This document shows, in pieces, positions 37,480 to 49,271 of a stretch of 64,000 nucleotides of DNA. Origin of the DNA: Glycine soja (taxonomy: Eukaryota; Streptophyta; Magnoliopsida; Fabales; Fabaceae); contig NC_041003.1 of the NCBI RefSeq assembly GCF_004193775.1, positions 43,653,611 through 43,717,610 of the forward strand, in the 5' to 3' direction. The translations under genes were made by a program, and so were the position numbers. Position 1 is the stretch's first letter. Every line of letters starts with the position of its first letter. The notes below the pieces were generated by a model. That model made no database searches, had not been told where the DNA came from, and saw only the letters and a list, made by a program, of their open reading frames with translations.

Positions 37480-37929
37480 ATATTTTAATTTGATTTGGTT
37501 AATATTAAAAAGAATAAATAATAATTCAATTAAAAAATGATTTGTATGATAGTTTTTTTGTATAAAAAATCATAATTATTAAAAGGTCAAAATTTTTAAA
37601 AATAATTGTAAGTTTAACACAGCAGAAGCTTGTTTCATGGTTATTTAGTGACTATGAGAAACGTGTTTTTGACTTTTTTGTTAAAGACATGAAACTTGAC
37701 AAAATTAAGGGTGAAAATAGCAACCCCTAAGTAATGAAAGTAAGCCCATGGATTGTTATAAGAACAGCTTGGCCCAAATCATACAATACGGCACTGCCAA
37801 GGCCATCGCTAATTTGGAACAGCCAAAAGTACTAAATAAAATAATTAAAGATAAATAAAAGAAGGTTAAGATCGACTTATTGAATAGATTGTTGCTTCCT
37901 CCATCTCCAAGTTATTTTCTCCACCCGTA

Positions 37930-37994
<65 letters not shown>

Positions 37995-38640
37995 GATTGG
38001 TCATTTTAAAAATCAAGATTTATAATCAATCTCAAATATACTTTTACATTCTGAATTCATGTTAAAAGTTAAAAAAGGGGTGAAAAAACAACGGAATGAA
38101 AAAATGTTGGCACAACTCCATATAGCAGCCCAACACAATATCAACTCAGACCAACAATTTATGGCTTAAATAATTTTTTAGTATTTATAAAATAGTGATT
38201 TTGATTTTGCTACCTAAATTATTGTACCACACGAATTTTCCTTTTTTTTTTCTTTTGCGGCGTGATATTTTCTCTTTCATAACTCACGAATTCTTCATTC
38301 TGCTTCAAATTCATATGAGAATTCACTCTTTGCTCCCAAATATGATATTATATATTAAGAAGTTAAAAATAATTTAATAAATATATTAATTACATTCTTT
38401 AATTTGTGCATTATTATCTTAAATGGAAAAAATAAAAAATGGATATAATAATTGATTTATTATAATTTTAAAGGTAAGAAAAATGATATGAAATGTTATT
38501 TTCAACAAGAGAAATACTATATTTTGTGTATTTTTTTTACTATTGATTAAAATTTATTAAAAATTATAAAATTGTGTAGAATTCACTTTTTATTTAACGA
38601 GCCTTGTTTATTATTTTATAATTTTTATATTTTTCTCAAT
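37480..38640. other. AT-rich DNA with an (AT)n microsatellite
   Basis: (TA)n of about 58 bp spans 37932-37990. No gene recognised. Confidence 0.5.
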
Positions 38641-38689
38641 TCGAAGAAAAAAATAGGATGATTAATGCCGAGATAGGAGATTGATATGA

Positions 38690-40621
38690 TGAGGTGTGGA
38701 GGTGGAAGCTTTTGTAGAGAAGGCCATGGAATTATTGGTGGTGAGCAATATGTGGGATGGCATTGGTGACTTGAGACTTGGAAAGAATTCAAATGATGGA
38801 TGGGCATGGAACATCAATGGCGATAAAAAAATATGTTGTTAGGGAGGTTTATGAAGATCTACATTGTCATGGAAGTTTGGAGGAGGTGAAATTGTACAAG
38901 TACCTTCAAGGGTGAAGGGTTTCGTGTGGAGAGTGACTCATAATAGAATTCCTCGACAAAAGGAAGATCATTCCAAGTGGAACCTATCGATTAATTTGAA
39001 GAGTGTTTTGCAAATCGTGTGTGGAAACGGCTAGTCAAGCCTCATATTACAATTGCATAAATCAATTTTGACAACATAGAGGCTGATTAAGGGGAAGAAG
39101 TTTGAAATAAGTGTGGTGGTCTATGTGGTCTGCCACATGTTTTAAATAGTATTTCGCAACCCAATTGTGACAACAATGTCAAGATTTGACTCACCACAAC
39201 TTAATTATAATCACAATTGCGACCGCATCAGTGGCAATTACCCACAATATCAAGATTTTCTAAGTCACCACAATGCAACCACAACTGCGATTGAGACTGC
39301 AAATTAAAACCATGGTCTATGGTCATGTTTGTGGGCTATTATCTCGAAACATAGGAATGCAATTAAGTTAAACAATGTTGCATGTGATTCTGAAGCGGTG
39401 GTGGATGAATTTTGCTTCTTTGCATGGAGCTGGAGCAAAGCCAACGTGAAGGGCTTTGATTTACCTTTATACATATGATGATGTATGGATCCATCATGTT
39501 TTCTTGCCCCGTACCCATTTTAACAAAAGTCTAAGGTTGTGTTCCGTAGCGGCGATTTAGGAAGAAGGGGTGATGAGGAATTTTTTTTTTTTGAAAAAAA
39601 TGTAAATTATATTAAACCTAAAATGATATAATAATAAACGGGACATACGCCGTAGTTAGAGAAAATCAAAAGTTTCACTAATACAAGAAGACCTATATCA
39701 AGATGTTAAAACAAATGCAACAGGTGCGCTTGTCTATACATAAGAAACTTAATCTTGCTAATAACCTCTATTACAGAAAATTGATAATTTTCAAAAATCA
39801 ACTTGTACCTAGACAGTCAGATGCAATAGACTGTAATTGCTATAGGAAATTTTGGATGAACGTTTGATGTAGGTTAACTATTGACGAAAGAAATAAGTTG
39901 GTTAATTGGTTTTGAATCCATTTTCTCGTGACAAAAGTGTGAGCAAGTTCATGTTTACTTTTCTACCCTTGTGTATGTTCACTTGTAAACCCACCCGGTC
40001 TTTATTGGCTCTTTCCATTACTCCTGCTGCTTGTGGATGTTCTTGTTGTTGGTCTGGTGGACATCGTTGGTGTTGCCGGTGGTCATCAAAGGTTGCGGCA
40101 TCGCTTCTTCATCCTCACGCCGGTGGATGTTTGCGTGAGTCTCCGTGGTCTGTGAAGGTCCGTGTTGCTGTTTTGCCAAGTCTTCCTCGATCGGGGTGGT
40201 ACATGTGTGTTCCTACCATGCAAAGGGTGAATCTGTAATTTCATACGTTTAGCATTTTATTCCCGCCCTATTTCTCTTCAACCAAATAATTCAACCATCA
40301 ATTTTATTTATATTTTCTTTTTTCTTTTTCCAGTTATCTTTCTTCTATTTTTATTTATATTTATTCTGATTTTTTCCTCTAAACTAAAAACACCCTTATG
40401 TTTTAGTGGGGAGAGTGAATGGTCCAAGGGGGATTAATATTGGTGTTTGTTTTCTCCTATGTATGCAGCCTGAGAGCTTCAAAGAGTCTCGGGTGATGAC
40501 TAAGGGTTCATTTTACTTGGGTCTGTCCTCTTGTGTACTTTTAAGAATTGGCACTTCTTGTGACAATTCTCTTTTCCTTAATAATATAATTTGTTTGCTG
40601 TGCAAAAAAAAAAACAAAAAA
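38690..40621 (+). mobile_element. Decayed LINE (non-LTR retrotransposon), 3' end
   Basis: The C-terminal part of ORF2 is recognisable in pieces: WRWRLLW near 38700, VPSRVKGFVWRVTHNRIPR (zf-RVT) from about 38897, and, after an 188-bp insertion, LWAIISKHRNAIKLNN and VVDEFCFFAWSWSKA at about 39325-39440. It ends with a 3' sequence terminating in an A-rich tail at 40603-40620. Stops and frameshifts interrupt it. The 110-codon frame at 39906-40238 is within the presumed 3' region and matches no known protein. Confidence 0.65.
39126..39313. mobile_element. hAT-like MITE inserted in the LINE
   Basis: An 188-bp segment is bounded by exact 8-bp duplications GGTCTATG (39118-39125 and 39314-39321), and removing it restores the LINE reading context. 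Its ends (TGGTCTGCCACATGTTTTAA and, reverse complement, ATGGTTTTAATTTGC) are loosely inverted. The interior is full of ACAATTGCGACC-type motifs. The 8-bp duplication is the hAT signature. Confidence 0.7.
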
Positions 40622-41151
40622 TTAATAATTTTAACCTATGTTAAAATGAGTTAGATGTTTCGAATACATTGTTGATCTGATTTTGAGTTTAAATCTTTTG
40701 CATAAAAACATGATTTGGATAATAAATCTCATAAAAAATTATCAATCATATTTTTGATAAAAATTAATTATTAATAAAATTGATAAATAATTCATAATAA
40801 CAATACAGTAGACGTCTAGCATAGTTGTCAAAAGATGATTTAGATGTTACTAATACCATTGAATAAAGGGTCTTAATTAATGTTCATATATAATCTACTA
40901 AATAACGAATAAATTTATATTTTTAAAAATCAAGTTAAAAGTACATTAATACTTTTAATAAAAATTTCACGTTTTAAAAAATTTTAAACCAAAACTATAA
41001 GAGTACTTATTAGCATTTCTTGAATAAAACATCATTTTCAGTAAAAACAATAAAATAAAACTTCATTCAAAATAAACATTTAAACCTAATCAATTGATAT
41101 ATGAACACGTTTCTTGATCAATTGAGATAAGTTCTAACATTGCAAGTTGCA
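40622..41151. other. AT-rich DNA between LINE and Gypsy element
   Basis: No gene. The stretch AAAATTAATTATTAATAAAA TTGATAAATAATTCATA at about 40758-40796 recurs near 54435-54473, a short dispersed repeat. Confidence 0.45.
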
Positions 41152-41329
41152 TGATAGCACGCAGCAACAGGCCCAAACGCGTTATTAGGAAACCCACATA
41201 TTGGGAGGAATACATTCTCTAGGCTGATACTGATATTTTAGGCTATTGTAGTAGTGCACAAATAACACATTCTGTTATACTAGAATCGCTTTATCCTTGC
41301 TTTTGGTTTTTAGTGGAATATCTAGTGGT
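41152..41329 (+). mobile_element. Gypsy 5' LTR, first part
   Basis: Starts TGATAGCACGCAGCAACAGG and runs to TGGAATATCTAGTGGT. The matching sequence occurs at 48855-49030 (direct) and in reverse complement at 52208 downward. It is cut off here by the element at 41330-44287. Confidence 0.85.
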
Positions 41330-42903
41330 AACGACGTAATTATATCATTAGTAATTATATTTGATGTTTGATTATTTTGTTGTGTTATTTTATTCGTGTT
41401 TTATTTTTAAGGAGGCGAGTTTAATTATTAGAAGGATGTTGGTAGTTAGAGCGTTAACTTCTCAAAGAAGCCTCTCAAGGAAGTTTATCAAAGAAGCTTC
41501 ACGAGGAAGTTTCTGGAGGAAACCTCTTAATGAAACTTTTCAAGGAAGCTGTCTGGAGCAGTCTCGGTAAAAGCGTCCTCCTGCATTCGTTAACCGTTGG
41601 ATTTTCTCGAAATTTGGTCTTCAGGTTCATAGGACCGATGTCCACGATCTGACAGTTGCGATCTGCGATATGTCTTATGGTGTGTGAGGAACGCTTTTTT
41701 TCTCGAGAGCAGGAGCACTTGAGTGTTTCAGACTTTGCTTTTCGTGTAGCCTTAGAAAAATGTCATTTCCTTCTCCTTCTTTCTTCCAAAACCATTTCCA
41801 ACATCCCAAGCTTCTTCTCCATCACCCATAGCCACCAATAGCCACCACGGACCGCTGTTGTTCTCCGTTGAAACCCCACACCGAGAGGAACCCTTCAACC
41901 GAAGCAGAATCTTCCAAACTTGCCTCGCGGTTTTGGTTGAGAACGAAGCCCCGATCTGACCTTCGTGGTTTTCCTTGAGGTAACCGTGATTCTATGCTTG
42001 TTCCTTTTTAGTTTCAGCTTGTCTTTGCATCTTTTCTGACTTTGGAACCACCATTGTATGTTTTGCGCTTCCTTTGAAAAACCCTAGAGAAAGAGACTTT
42101 GTAAACGTTATCTTTTCATGAGATGAGTATTATTCTCGTGACCTTCACTAAACCCCGGTCACATTGGCGTGATCGGAATTTCAAAATGATGTTCCTTTTC
42201 TAAAATCCGAAACTCCCTTTAGCCCTTTACGTTTTGACAAGGGTTTTGACTCATAATATTGCCACTAGCTTTATTTCTGAAATCCATAGTAATTTCTTTC
42301 ATTTTGGCGTAATAGAAACTCGCGTTGGACCGGCAAGCGTGAACGAGAAAAAAACCTTTAAGTGACGCAAAGAGGAACCTGCGGGAAGCTCATGATAGGT
42401 GAGGGGAGTTTATTATAAGATCTACTGTTTTGACACCATAGTTAGGGTCAGAGAACCTAGCTATGAGAATATTCGTTTCTCCCTGTTGCATGCTAATTTT
42501 TCCTTTATAGAAAACAACGTTTTTAACTAATGGGATGCGATATAATTATTATTGATATGCATGCTGGTTTTTCAAGAAAAATTATGTTTTTTTTACCTGA
42601 AAGTGTGAATCTCAGGCATGAAAATATATATGCATGTGCGGAATGCGACTTACTGTTGATGTTGTTATTGATGACTTTAATTGATATGTGGTGATGTGAT
42701 ATTTGTGATGATATTGATATAAGGTGACACTGTTAATGGTGGACACGTCAACATGAATTGATGATATTATTGATGATTATGTTAATCATGAAATGAGGTT
42801 GTTGTGATTGTTGATAATGTCATAAAGATGAGATGATGTTTATGTTGAGAATGATATGGAAGTGGAATGTTGATGATGTTGGAAATGCATTGACATGTGC
42901 ATG

Positions 42904-43375
42904 TTGTGTATGTTCATGGGGGTGCAGTGACCTTGTCAGGTGTCCCTGGTGGGGGAAAATAGAGTGGTTAAAGAATTTAAGCATTTATGAAGGGATGCTT
43001 AGGTGCTTTAATTCATCCATGGTCATGTACTTGATGACGCCCATGTTTGATACGTTGGATGTTGTGTATGTTCATGGAGGGGTGCAGTGACCTTGTCGGA
43101 TGTCCTTTGTGTGGGAAACTAGAGTGGTTAAAGAATTTAAGCATTTCTGAGGGGATGCTTAGGCGCTTTAATTCATCCATGGTCATGTACTTGACGACAC
43201 CCACGTTCATACGTCGTATGTTGTGTATGTTCATGGGCGGGTGCGCTGACCTTGTCGGATGTTCCTTGTGGGGGAAAATAGAGTGGTTAAAGGATTTAAG
43301 CATTTCTGAGGGGATGCTTAGGCACTTTAATTCATCCATGGTTAGGTACTTGACAATGCCCATGGTTCATGCCTC
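42904..43375 (+). repeat. Three tandem copies of a 158-159-bp unit inside E1
   Basis: Each copy starts TTGTGTATGTTCATGG (42904, 43062, 43221) and carries AGTGGTTAAAGAATTTAAGC and TTTAATTCATCCATGGT. The corresponding part of E2 (about 50020-50170, reverse) has a single copy, so the expansion is private to E1. Frames over it are shadows of the repeat. Confidence 0.9.
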
Positions 43376-43474
43376 ATATGACACGGGAAATAGTATAACT
43401 ATGGCAATATGCCCTTTGTACTAGGGGGTGTGTCACCTTGTAGGGAAACTCCTTTGTGGCCCAGGCTGATCACC

Positions 43475-43487
43475 GGGGGGGGGGGGG
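43475..43487. repeat. G13 homopolymer in E1
   Basis: Run of G after ATCACC; E2 has CCCCTCCCCCCC at the matching place (about 49856-49868). Confidence 0.85.
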
Positions 43488-44089
43488 AGTTACGGTGCAC
43501 GACTGGGTGACCTCAACAAATACTGCATGGTTTCCTAAGTGAGGTGTCGTGTGGACATGCTTAGACTATTTCCTTGGTATTGGATACGGTAAGTACCACA
43601 TTGCATCTGAGAGTTGAGGTCAGGTGCATGCATCATTCTGTGCAGTATTGATTGGATCCATGGATGGATGATGAGTAATTGTTGAATGTGGATGTTGAAT
43701 AACAAATGGTGTGTAAGCTCATAATGTTTGCCTATGTTTCTTGCTAATTATGGTTATTTGGATTTAGTATTGGTTTTTTTTATACTGAACCCACCCTTGC
43801 AATTTTGTATCGTGTGGTTGATACCTATGATGATCGCGAACCTTGTTCGTGGGAGCAGAATGACAGTAGCAGGGTGCAGGGAGTAAGATTCTGGTGAGGA
43901 GCCGTCGAGCCGATGTGATGACGTTGGTATTATTTTGGGAGAGAGAGTTGTGTTTTGTAATCAATTCCTTCATAATTGGTTTTCAAGTTTTATTTTGTTG
44001 AGTTAAAGATGTAAATCTTAGATTTTAATTATATGTATGAACAGATTTGATTTCCATTACGTATATGACATATATGGAGTTACTATTCC

Positions 44090-44090
<1 letters not shown>

Positions 44091-44126
<36 letters not shown>
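44091..44126. repeat. (AT)n(AC)n microsatellite in E1
   Basis: TATATATAT run followed by ACACACACAC; E2 has a longer pure (TA)n at the corresponding place. Confidence 0.9.
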
Positions 44127-44287
44127 GCATATTCTCTTAAGTAAATGTGTATGGTTTGGTGAATGTATGGCAAGACAAAAATTATCCTTATTTTCATAAG
44201 CAAAAAAATTAAGGGAGCTTTTATTTAAAAATTGAATTTATCGTGGTCTAGGATGGTGATACCGTAGCGACGAGGTGGGTCGTTACA

Positions 44288-44440
44288 ACAGGTGTCAAGC
44301 AGGGATAGGGTTTGTCAGCATTTTTTGTTATATGTCTACGAGTGTGCACCAATATATATGAATGAAAATGGTGGAAAGGACATCAAAAAATTTACCAAAA
44401 TCCTGTTCTGTTTCTTTCTTATCTTCTGGAGGTACCTTTC
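44288..44440 (+). mobile_element. Gypsy 5' LTR, second part
   Basis: Continues ACAGGTGTCAAGCAGGGATA to TTATCTTCTGGAGGTA. The matching second part of the 3' LTR is at 51784-51938. Confidence 0.8.
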
Positions 44441-44516
44441 CTAGCCTCAAATACAAGAAGCTTTTCTTTTTTTTCTCAGCACCTTAACATTTTTTGTGCT
44501 TTCATTGCCTCCACCC

Positions 44517-47500
44517 ATGACTGAAAATACCCGTTCCGAGTCCCTCGCTCGATTAGAAGAAGTCATCATTATCCTCACCTAAACACAGAACTCCCTCCAC
44601 TCCAAATTAGATGATGTTCTCTCCCGCCTTCACACCCTCGAATCCAGATCCCCTGTTCGTCCCCTCTCCCCTTCCACCCCCAAGATGAAGCTCGACATCC
44701 CTCGCTTCGATGGGACCAGTGTGACGTCTTGGATTTTCAAGATATCAGTTTTTCGATTATCATGGAACCCCAGATGACGAACGCTTACAAATCGCTTCCT
44801 TCTACCTCGATGGTGCCGCCTTAAGTTGGTTTCAATGGATGTATCAAAATAACCAACTCACCACTTGGGCTGATTTTCTCAATGCTTTGGAAATGCGATT
44901 TGCTCCATCATTCTATGATGATCCATGAGGGGCCTTTTTCAAGTTAACCCAGCACAGGTCTGTCAATTCTTACCTCTCGGAGTTTGAGAACCTTGCAAAT
45001 CGTATTGTCTGTTTGCCTCCGTCATTCCTCCTTAGTTGTTTCGTATCGGGACTGACATCAGACATCCGCCGTGAGGTCTAGGCACTACAACTCTTGTCCC
45101 TAGTTCAGGTGGCGGCACTCGCGAAGCTACAAGAAGACAAAATCAATGACACCAAACGGCCATCGCGTCCTCGACACCCCAATTTCCCTTTCGTCGCCCC
45201 TCTCATTACTTCGGTACCACCCCCTCCACCTCTACTTTCGACGCCACCACAAACCACCTTTAAAAGGCTCACCGTGTCCGAAATGGCCACTCGTCGCGAA
45301 AAGGGCTTGTGTTACAACTATGATGAGCGTTGCGGGCCTAATCACTGGTGTAGAGCCAAATTCTTCCTTCTCGTCGCTCCTCCTGACAAACCCCTCCCAG
45401 ATGAACCCATTCCGCCTGACCCCGTAATCCCTATGCTCTTGGAACTCCCATCAAAGGATCCCTCAGCCTCGCATTCTACAAAATTAAGCCTACATGCGAT
45501 GGCCAGACATTCTGTATCATTCACCCTGCGCGTTACAGGTTCCGTCCAGGGCCACAAAGTCATCATCCTTGTCGACGGAGGGAGTACGCACAATTTTATT
45601 CAGGATCGCATAGCCTATTTTCTTCACCTGGCACCCCAACCCACTAAGCAATTATGCATAATGGTAGGAAATGGCACTGAGCTTTGTTGTAATCAGGTGT
45701 GCAAAGCAATTTCCATAATTATCCAGGGCCATCAATTCGTTGTGGATCTTTATGTTATGGCACTAGGGGGTGAAAATATCATTTTCGGGGTAGCATGACT
45801 CAAAACATTAGGCCCAATCACTACAGATTATTTGACCCTTACTATGTCTTTCAGTTGGTAAAACAAACCAGTAGTTTTTAGCGACCAAAAGGGACCTGGC
45901 CCAGTAGAGGGCACCCATGCCCAGATCCGATGCCTGCTCCAAACAGACTGGGTCGCGGCCTTCTTCCACCTTCAGCTTCACAAGAGTCCCTCTCTTTCCT
46001 TTTATCTAGACATTCCTTTACCCATGGCCCTTCGAAAGCTCCTAGACACTTACCAGCCAATTTTACAACCGCTCACAACCTTACCCCCAACACGATTACA
46101 TGACCACCAGATTCATCTTTTACCCAATTATCAATCTGTCCATGTTAAGTCGTATCGTTATCCATACTTTCAAAAACATGAAATAGAGCTACAGGTAGAA
46201 GATATGCTTCGTCTCCATTTCATCTGGCCAAGTCGCAGTCCATACTCTTCTCCGGTCTTGCTTGTTAAAAAGAAAGATGACACATGACATTTTTGCATGG
46301 ATTACAGGACCCCTAACACCGTCACAGTCAAGGACAGATTCCCTCTTCTAAGTATTGATGAACTCCTGGATGATTTGTGTAATGCTCAGTGGTTCTCCAA
46401 GTTGGACCTTGCCCGAGGATTTCACCAAATTAGAATGTCACCAATGGACATCCCTAAAACTACTTTTCGCACTCACAACGGCCACTATGAATACAACGTT
46501 ATGTTGTTTGGTTTATGCAACATGCCATCAATGTTTCAGGCAACGATGAATGACTTGTTCCGGCCCTTTGTCTGTAAGTTCATTCTTGTCTTCTTTGATG
46601 ACATCTTGGTTTATAGTCAGAATTTTGAATAGCACCTTCTACATTTAGAGTCTGTTCTTCGCACACTCCATCATGAACAATTCTTTGTCAAGTTGTCGAA
46701 GTGTGCCTTCAGATAGCAGCGCATTGATTACCTGGGACATATCGTCTCGACTAAGGGTGTCGAACCAGAGCCTGGGAAGATACAAGCAATGCTTGAATGG
46801 CCAAAACCATCTTCCCTCAAATCCCTTTGTGGGTTCCTCGGTCTCATAGGATTTTATAGGTGATTCATTCGCCATTACGCACAATTGGTGGCACCTCTGA
46901 CTCGCCTTTTTTGCAAGGACCAATTCCAGTGGTCCGACGAGGCTCAAGCAGCTTTCGATGCCATGAAAGCCGCCATGACTAACACTCTAGTTCTAGCATT
47001 AGCAGATTTCAACAACCCTTTCTTCCTCGAAATTGATGCTTCTGGCAGTGGAATGGGCATTGTCCTATCACAATAGGTACATCTAATTGCCTATTTCAGC
47101 AAACAATTATGCCCTAAATTGTTGCGATCCTCGACCTATATCCGTGAGTTGCACGCAATTACTTCGGCAGTAAAATGATGGCGACAATACCTTCTTGGCC
47201 ACCCTTTAGTGATTCTTACAGATCATAAGAGTCTTCGAAAACTGATGACCCAGTCCATTCAGACGCCAGAACAACATTACTATCTTACAAAGCTTCTAGG
47301 CTATGACTATACTATCAAGTATAAGTCAGGGCAAAGCAACATAGCGGCTAACGCACTGTCTCGCCGGAATGAACAAGTACCAGAGGCCTCCTGGATATTA
47401 TATGTGCCTCACTTCCAGTTCCTCAACGACCTCAAAAGTGAATTAATGGTTACTCCAGAGCATGCCACACTGTTCAAGGCTGTCTGTGACTACCCTTTAG

Positions 47501-48850
47501 ATCATCCTGGATTCACCATCAATGATGAGCTACTACTTCACAAGGGGCGCATTTGGCTGAACAAAGGGAATTCATTCATTCCCCTTTTGCTCTAAGAATT
47601 CCACAAATCCCCTTTGGGGGGTCATACTAGGTTCGTCAAAACATTGATTCGCCTTCAACGAAGCTTCAATGGCTAGACATGAGAAACGATGTTCAATTGT
47701 TTGTCAAATCTTGCACCAATTGACAATACACGAAGTACATGCCATAGAAACCACATGGTTTGCTTCAACCTATCCCTCCTCCCACTTGTCCTTGGGAAGA
47801 CATGGCCCTGGACTTCATCACAGACCTACCTTTATACCAAGGAGCCACTGTAATTCTAACAGTGGTGGATCACTTTTTGAAGGGTGCTCATTTTGGTATG
47901 TTTCCCACTCATTTCACAACTCATAGAGTTGCTCAGCTCTTTATCGACATGGTGTGTAAACTACATGGATTTCCAAAAAGCTTGATTTCTGACAGAGACC
48001 CAGTTTTCATGAGTTGTTTCTGGCAAGAGCTCTTTAAAATCAATGGCACTAAGCTGTGCATGAGCACAACGTATCATCCCCAAAGTGACGGACAAATCGA
48101 GGTTTTGAATCGCATACTGGAGCAGTACTTGCAAGTTTTTGTGCATAATCAGCCCTCGCAATGGGGAAAGTTCCTCAGTTTGGCAGAATGGTGTTATAAT
48201 ACCACTAGTCACTCGTCCACCAATTTAACCCCGTATAAGGTGACTTATGGAAAACCACCACCCTTAATACCACATTACCTACCTGGGTCCTCTTTTGTCG
48301 AGCGGTGGATTTTATGCAGGGTTCAAGGCAAGAAGCCTTCAAATTGCTCTGGTGAAAGCTTCAACGAGCCCAAGAGTTAATGAAGAAGGGTTCTGACGTG
48401 CACCGCCACGATGTTTCGTTCAACATCGATGACTGGGTCTATGTGAAGTTGAGACCCTACCGTCAATCTTCAGTTTCGGGACAAGTCTTTCATAAATTGG
48501 GAAAGAGGTACTATGGTCCTTACAAAATCACCCAGAAGATAGGACCAGTAGCTTACAAATTGGCCCTCTCCGAATCATCCAAAATCCACCCTGTTTTCCA
48601 CTGTTCCCTACTAAAACCACATTTTGGACCATTACACTCTGATAACTCTCCCCCGCCATCAGCAATTGAAGGTAAACCCATAATTTAGCCCATGGCTATT
48701 TTGGATCGAAAGTAGGATAATTCTACCCACCAAAGCTTCTAATACTTGTACAATGGCTTGGGCTAAGTCCTAAAGACTCCACTTGGGAAGACTGGGCTGA
48801 ATTGCAAGACATATACCACCTTGAGGACAAGGTGTTTCTTGCAGGACCAA
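44517..48850 (+). mobile_element. Decayed Ty3-Gypsy (chromovirus-like) gag-pol
   Basis: Domain order along the plus strand: gag from ATG 44517 (LDIPRFDGT near 44695, WADFLNALEMRF near 44870); a degraded zinc knuckle near 45310 (CYNYDE...NHWC); protease near 45565 (ILVDGGSTHNFI); reverse transcriptase at about 46060-46900 (WFSKLDLARGFHQI, catalytic FFDDILVYS); RNase H (EIDASGSGMGIVLSQ, LTDHKSL); integrase from about 47780 (ALDFITDLP, SDRDPVF, YHPQSDGQIEVLNR); and a C-terminal tail with PYRQSSVSG, YYGPYKI and IHPVFHCSLLK leading to a chromodomain-like PMAILDRK segment. The RT to integrase order after protease is Gypsy-type. At least ten in-frame stops and several frameshifts make it non-functional. 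Confidence 0.93.
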
Positions 48851-48854
48851 GGAA

Positions 48855-49040
48855 TGATAGCACGCAACAATAGTGGCCCAAACGTGTTAGCATGAAACCC
48901 ACATATTGGGAGGAATACGTTCACTAGGCTGATATTTTAGGCTATTGCAGTAGTGCACATATAATACATTCTGTTATAGTGGAATCGCTTTATCCTTGCT
49001 TTTGGTTTTTAGTGGAATATCTAGTGGTACAGGTGTCAAG
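48855..49040 (+). mobile_element. Gypsy 3' LTR, first part
   Basis: TGATAGCACGCAACAATAG... to GTACAGGTGTCAAG, cut by E2 at 49041. It follows the pol tail directly. Confidence 0.85.
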
Positions 49041-49198
49041 TGTAACGACCCGCCTCGTCGCTACGATATTACTTACTATAAAATGTGACATTTTCAATTT
49101 TTAAGTGAAATCTCCATTAATTTGATTGTGAAAACGATGATAAATTTTTCGCGATGTACATTCATCAAACTACTCACAAACACGTGAACAAATACATA

Positions 49199-49271
<73 letters not shown>

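Larger units (their letters stand above)
41330..44287 (-). mobile_element. TGTAACG...CGTTACA family element E1, inserted in the 5' LTR
   Basis: On the minus strand it starts TGTAACGACCCACCTCGTCG. The plus-strand element E2 at 49041 starts TGTAACGACCCGCCTCGTCG. The two share further landmarks in order: an AT microsatellite just inside, CCCACGAAC(A/G)A near CGCGAACC, and the GAATGCTTAAA block. The 2.96-kb element has no transposase or pol frame. TG...CA ends and a 5-bp target duplication in E2 suggest a solo LTR of a large Gypsy (Ogre-type) element; a TIR transposon is the alternative. Confidence 0.7.

Noticed and set aside
39906..40238. 110-codon plus frame with many Cys and Trp
   Set aside because: Sits in the LINE 3' region, has no recognisable domain and no promoter or intron context.
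43013..43424. Frames of 116 and 125 codons on both strands
   Set aside because: They are translations of the 158-bp tandem repeat in E1.
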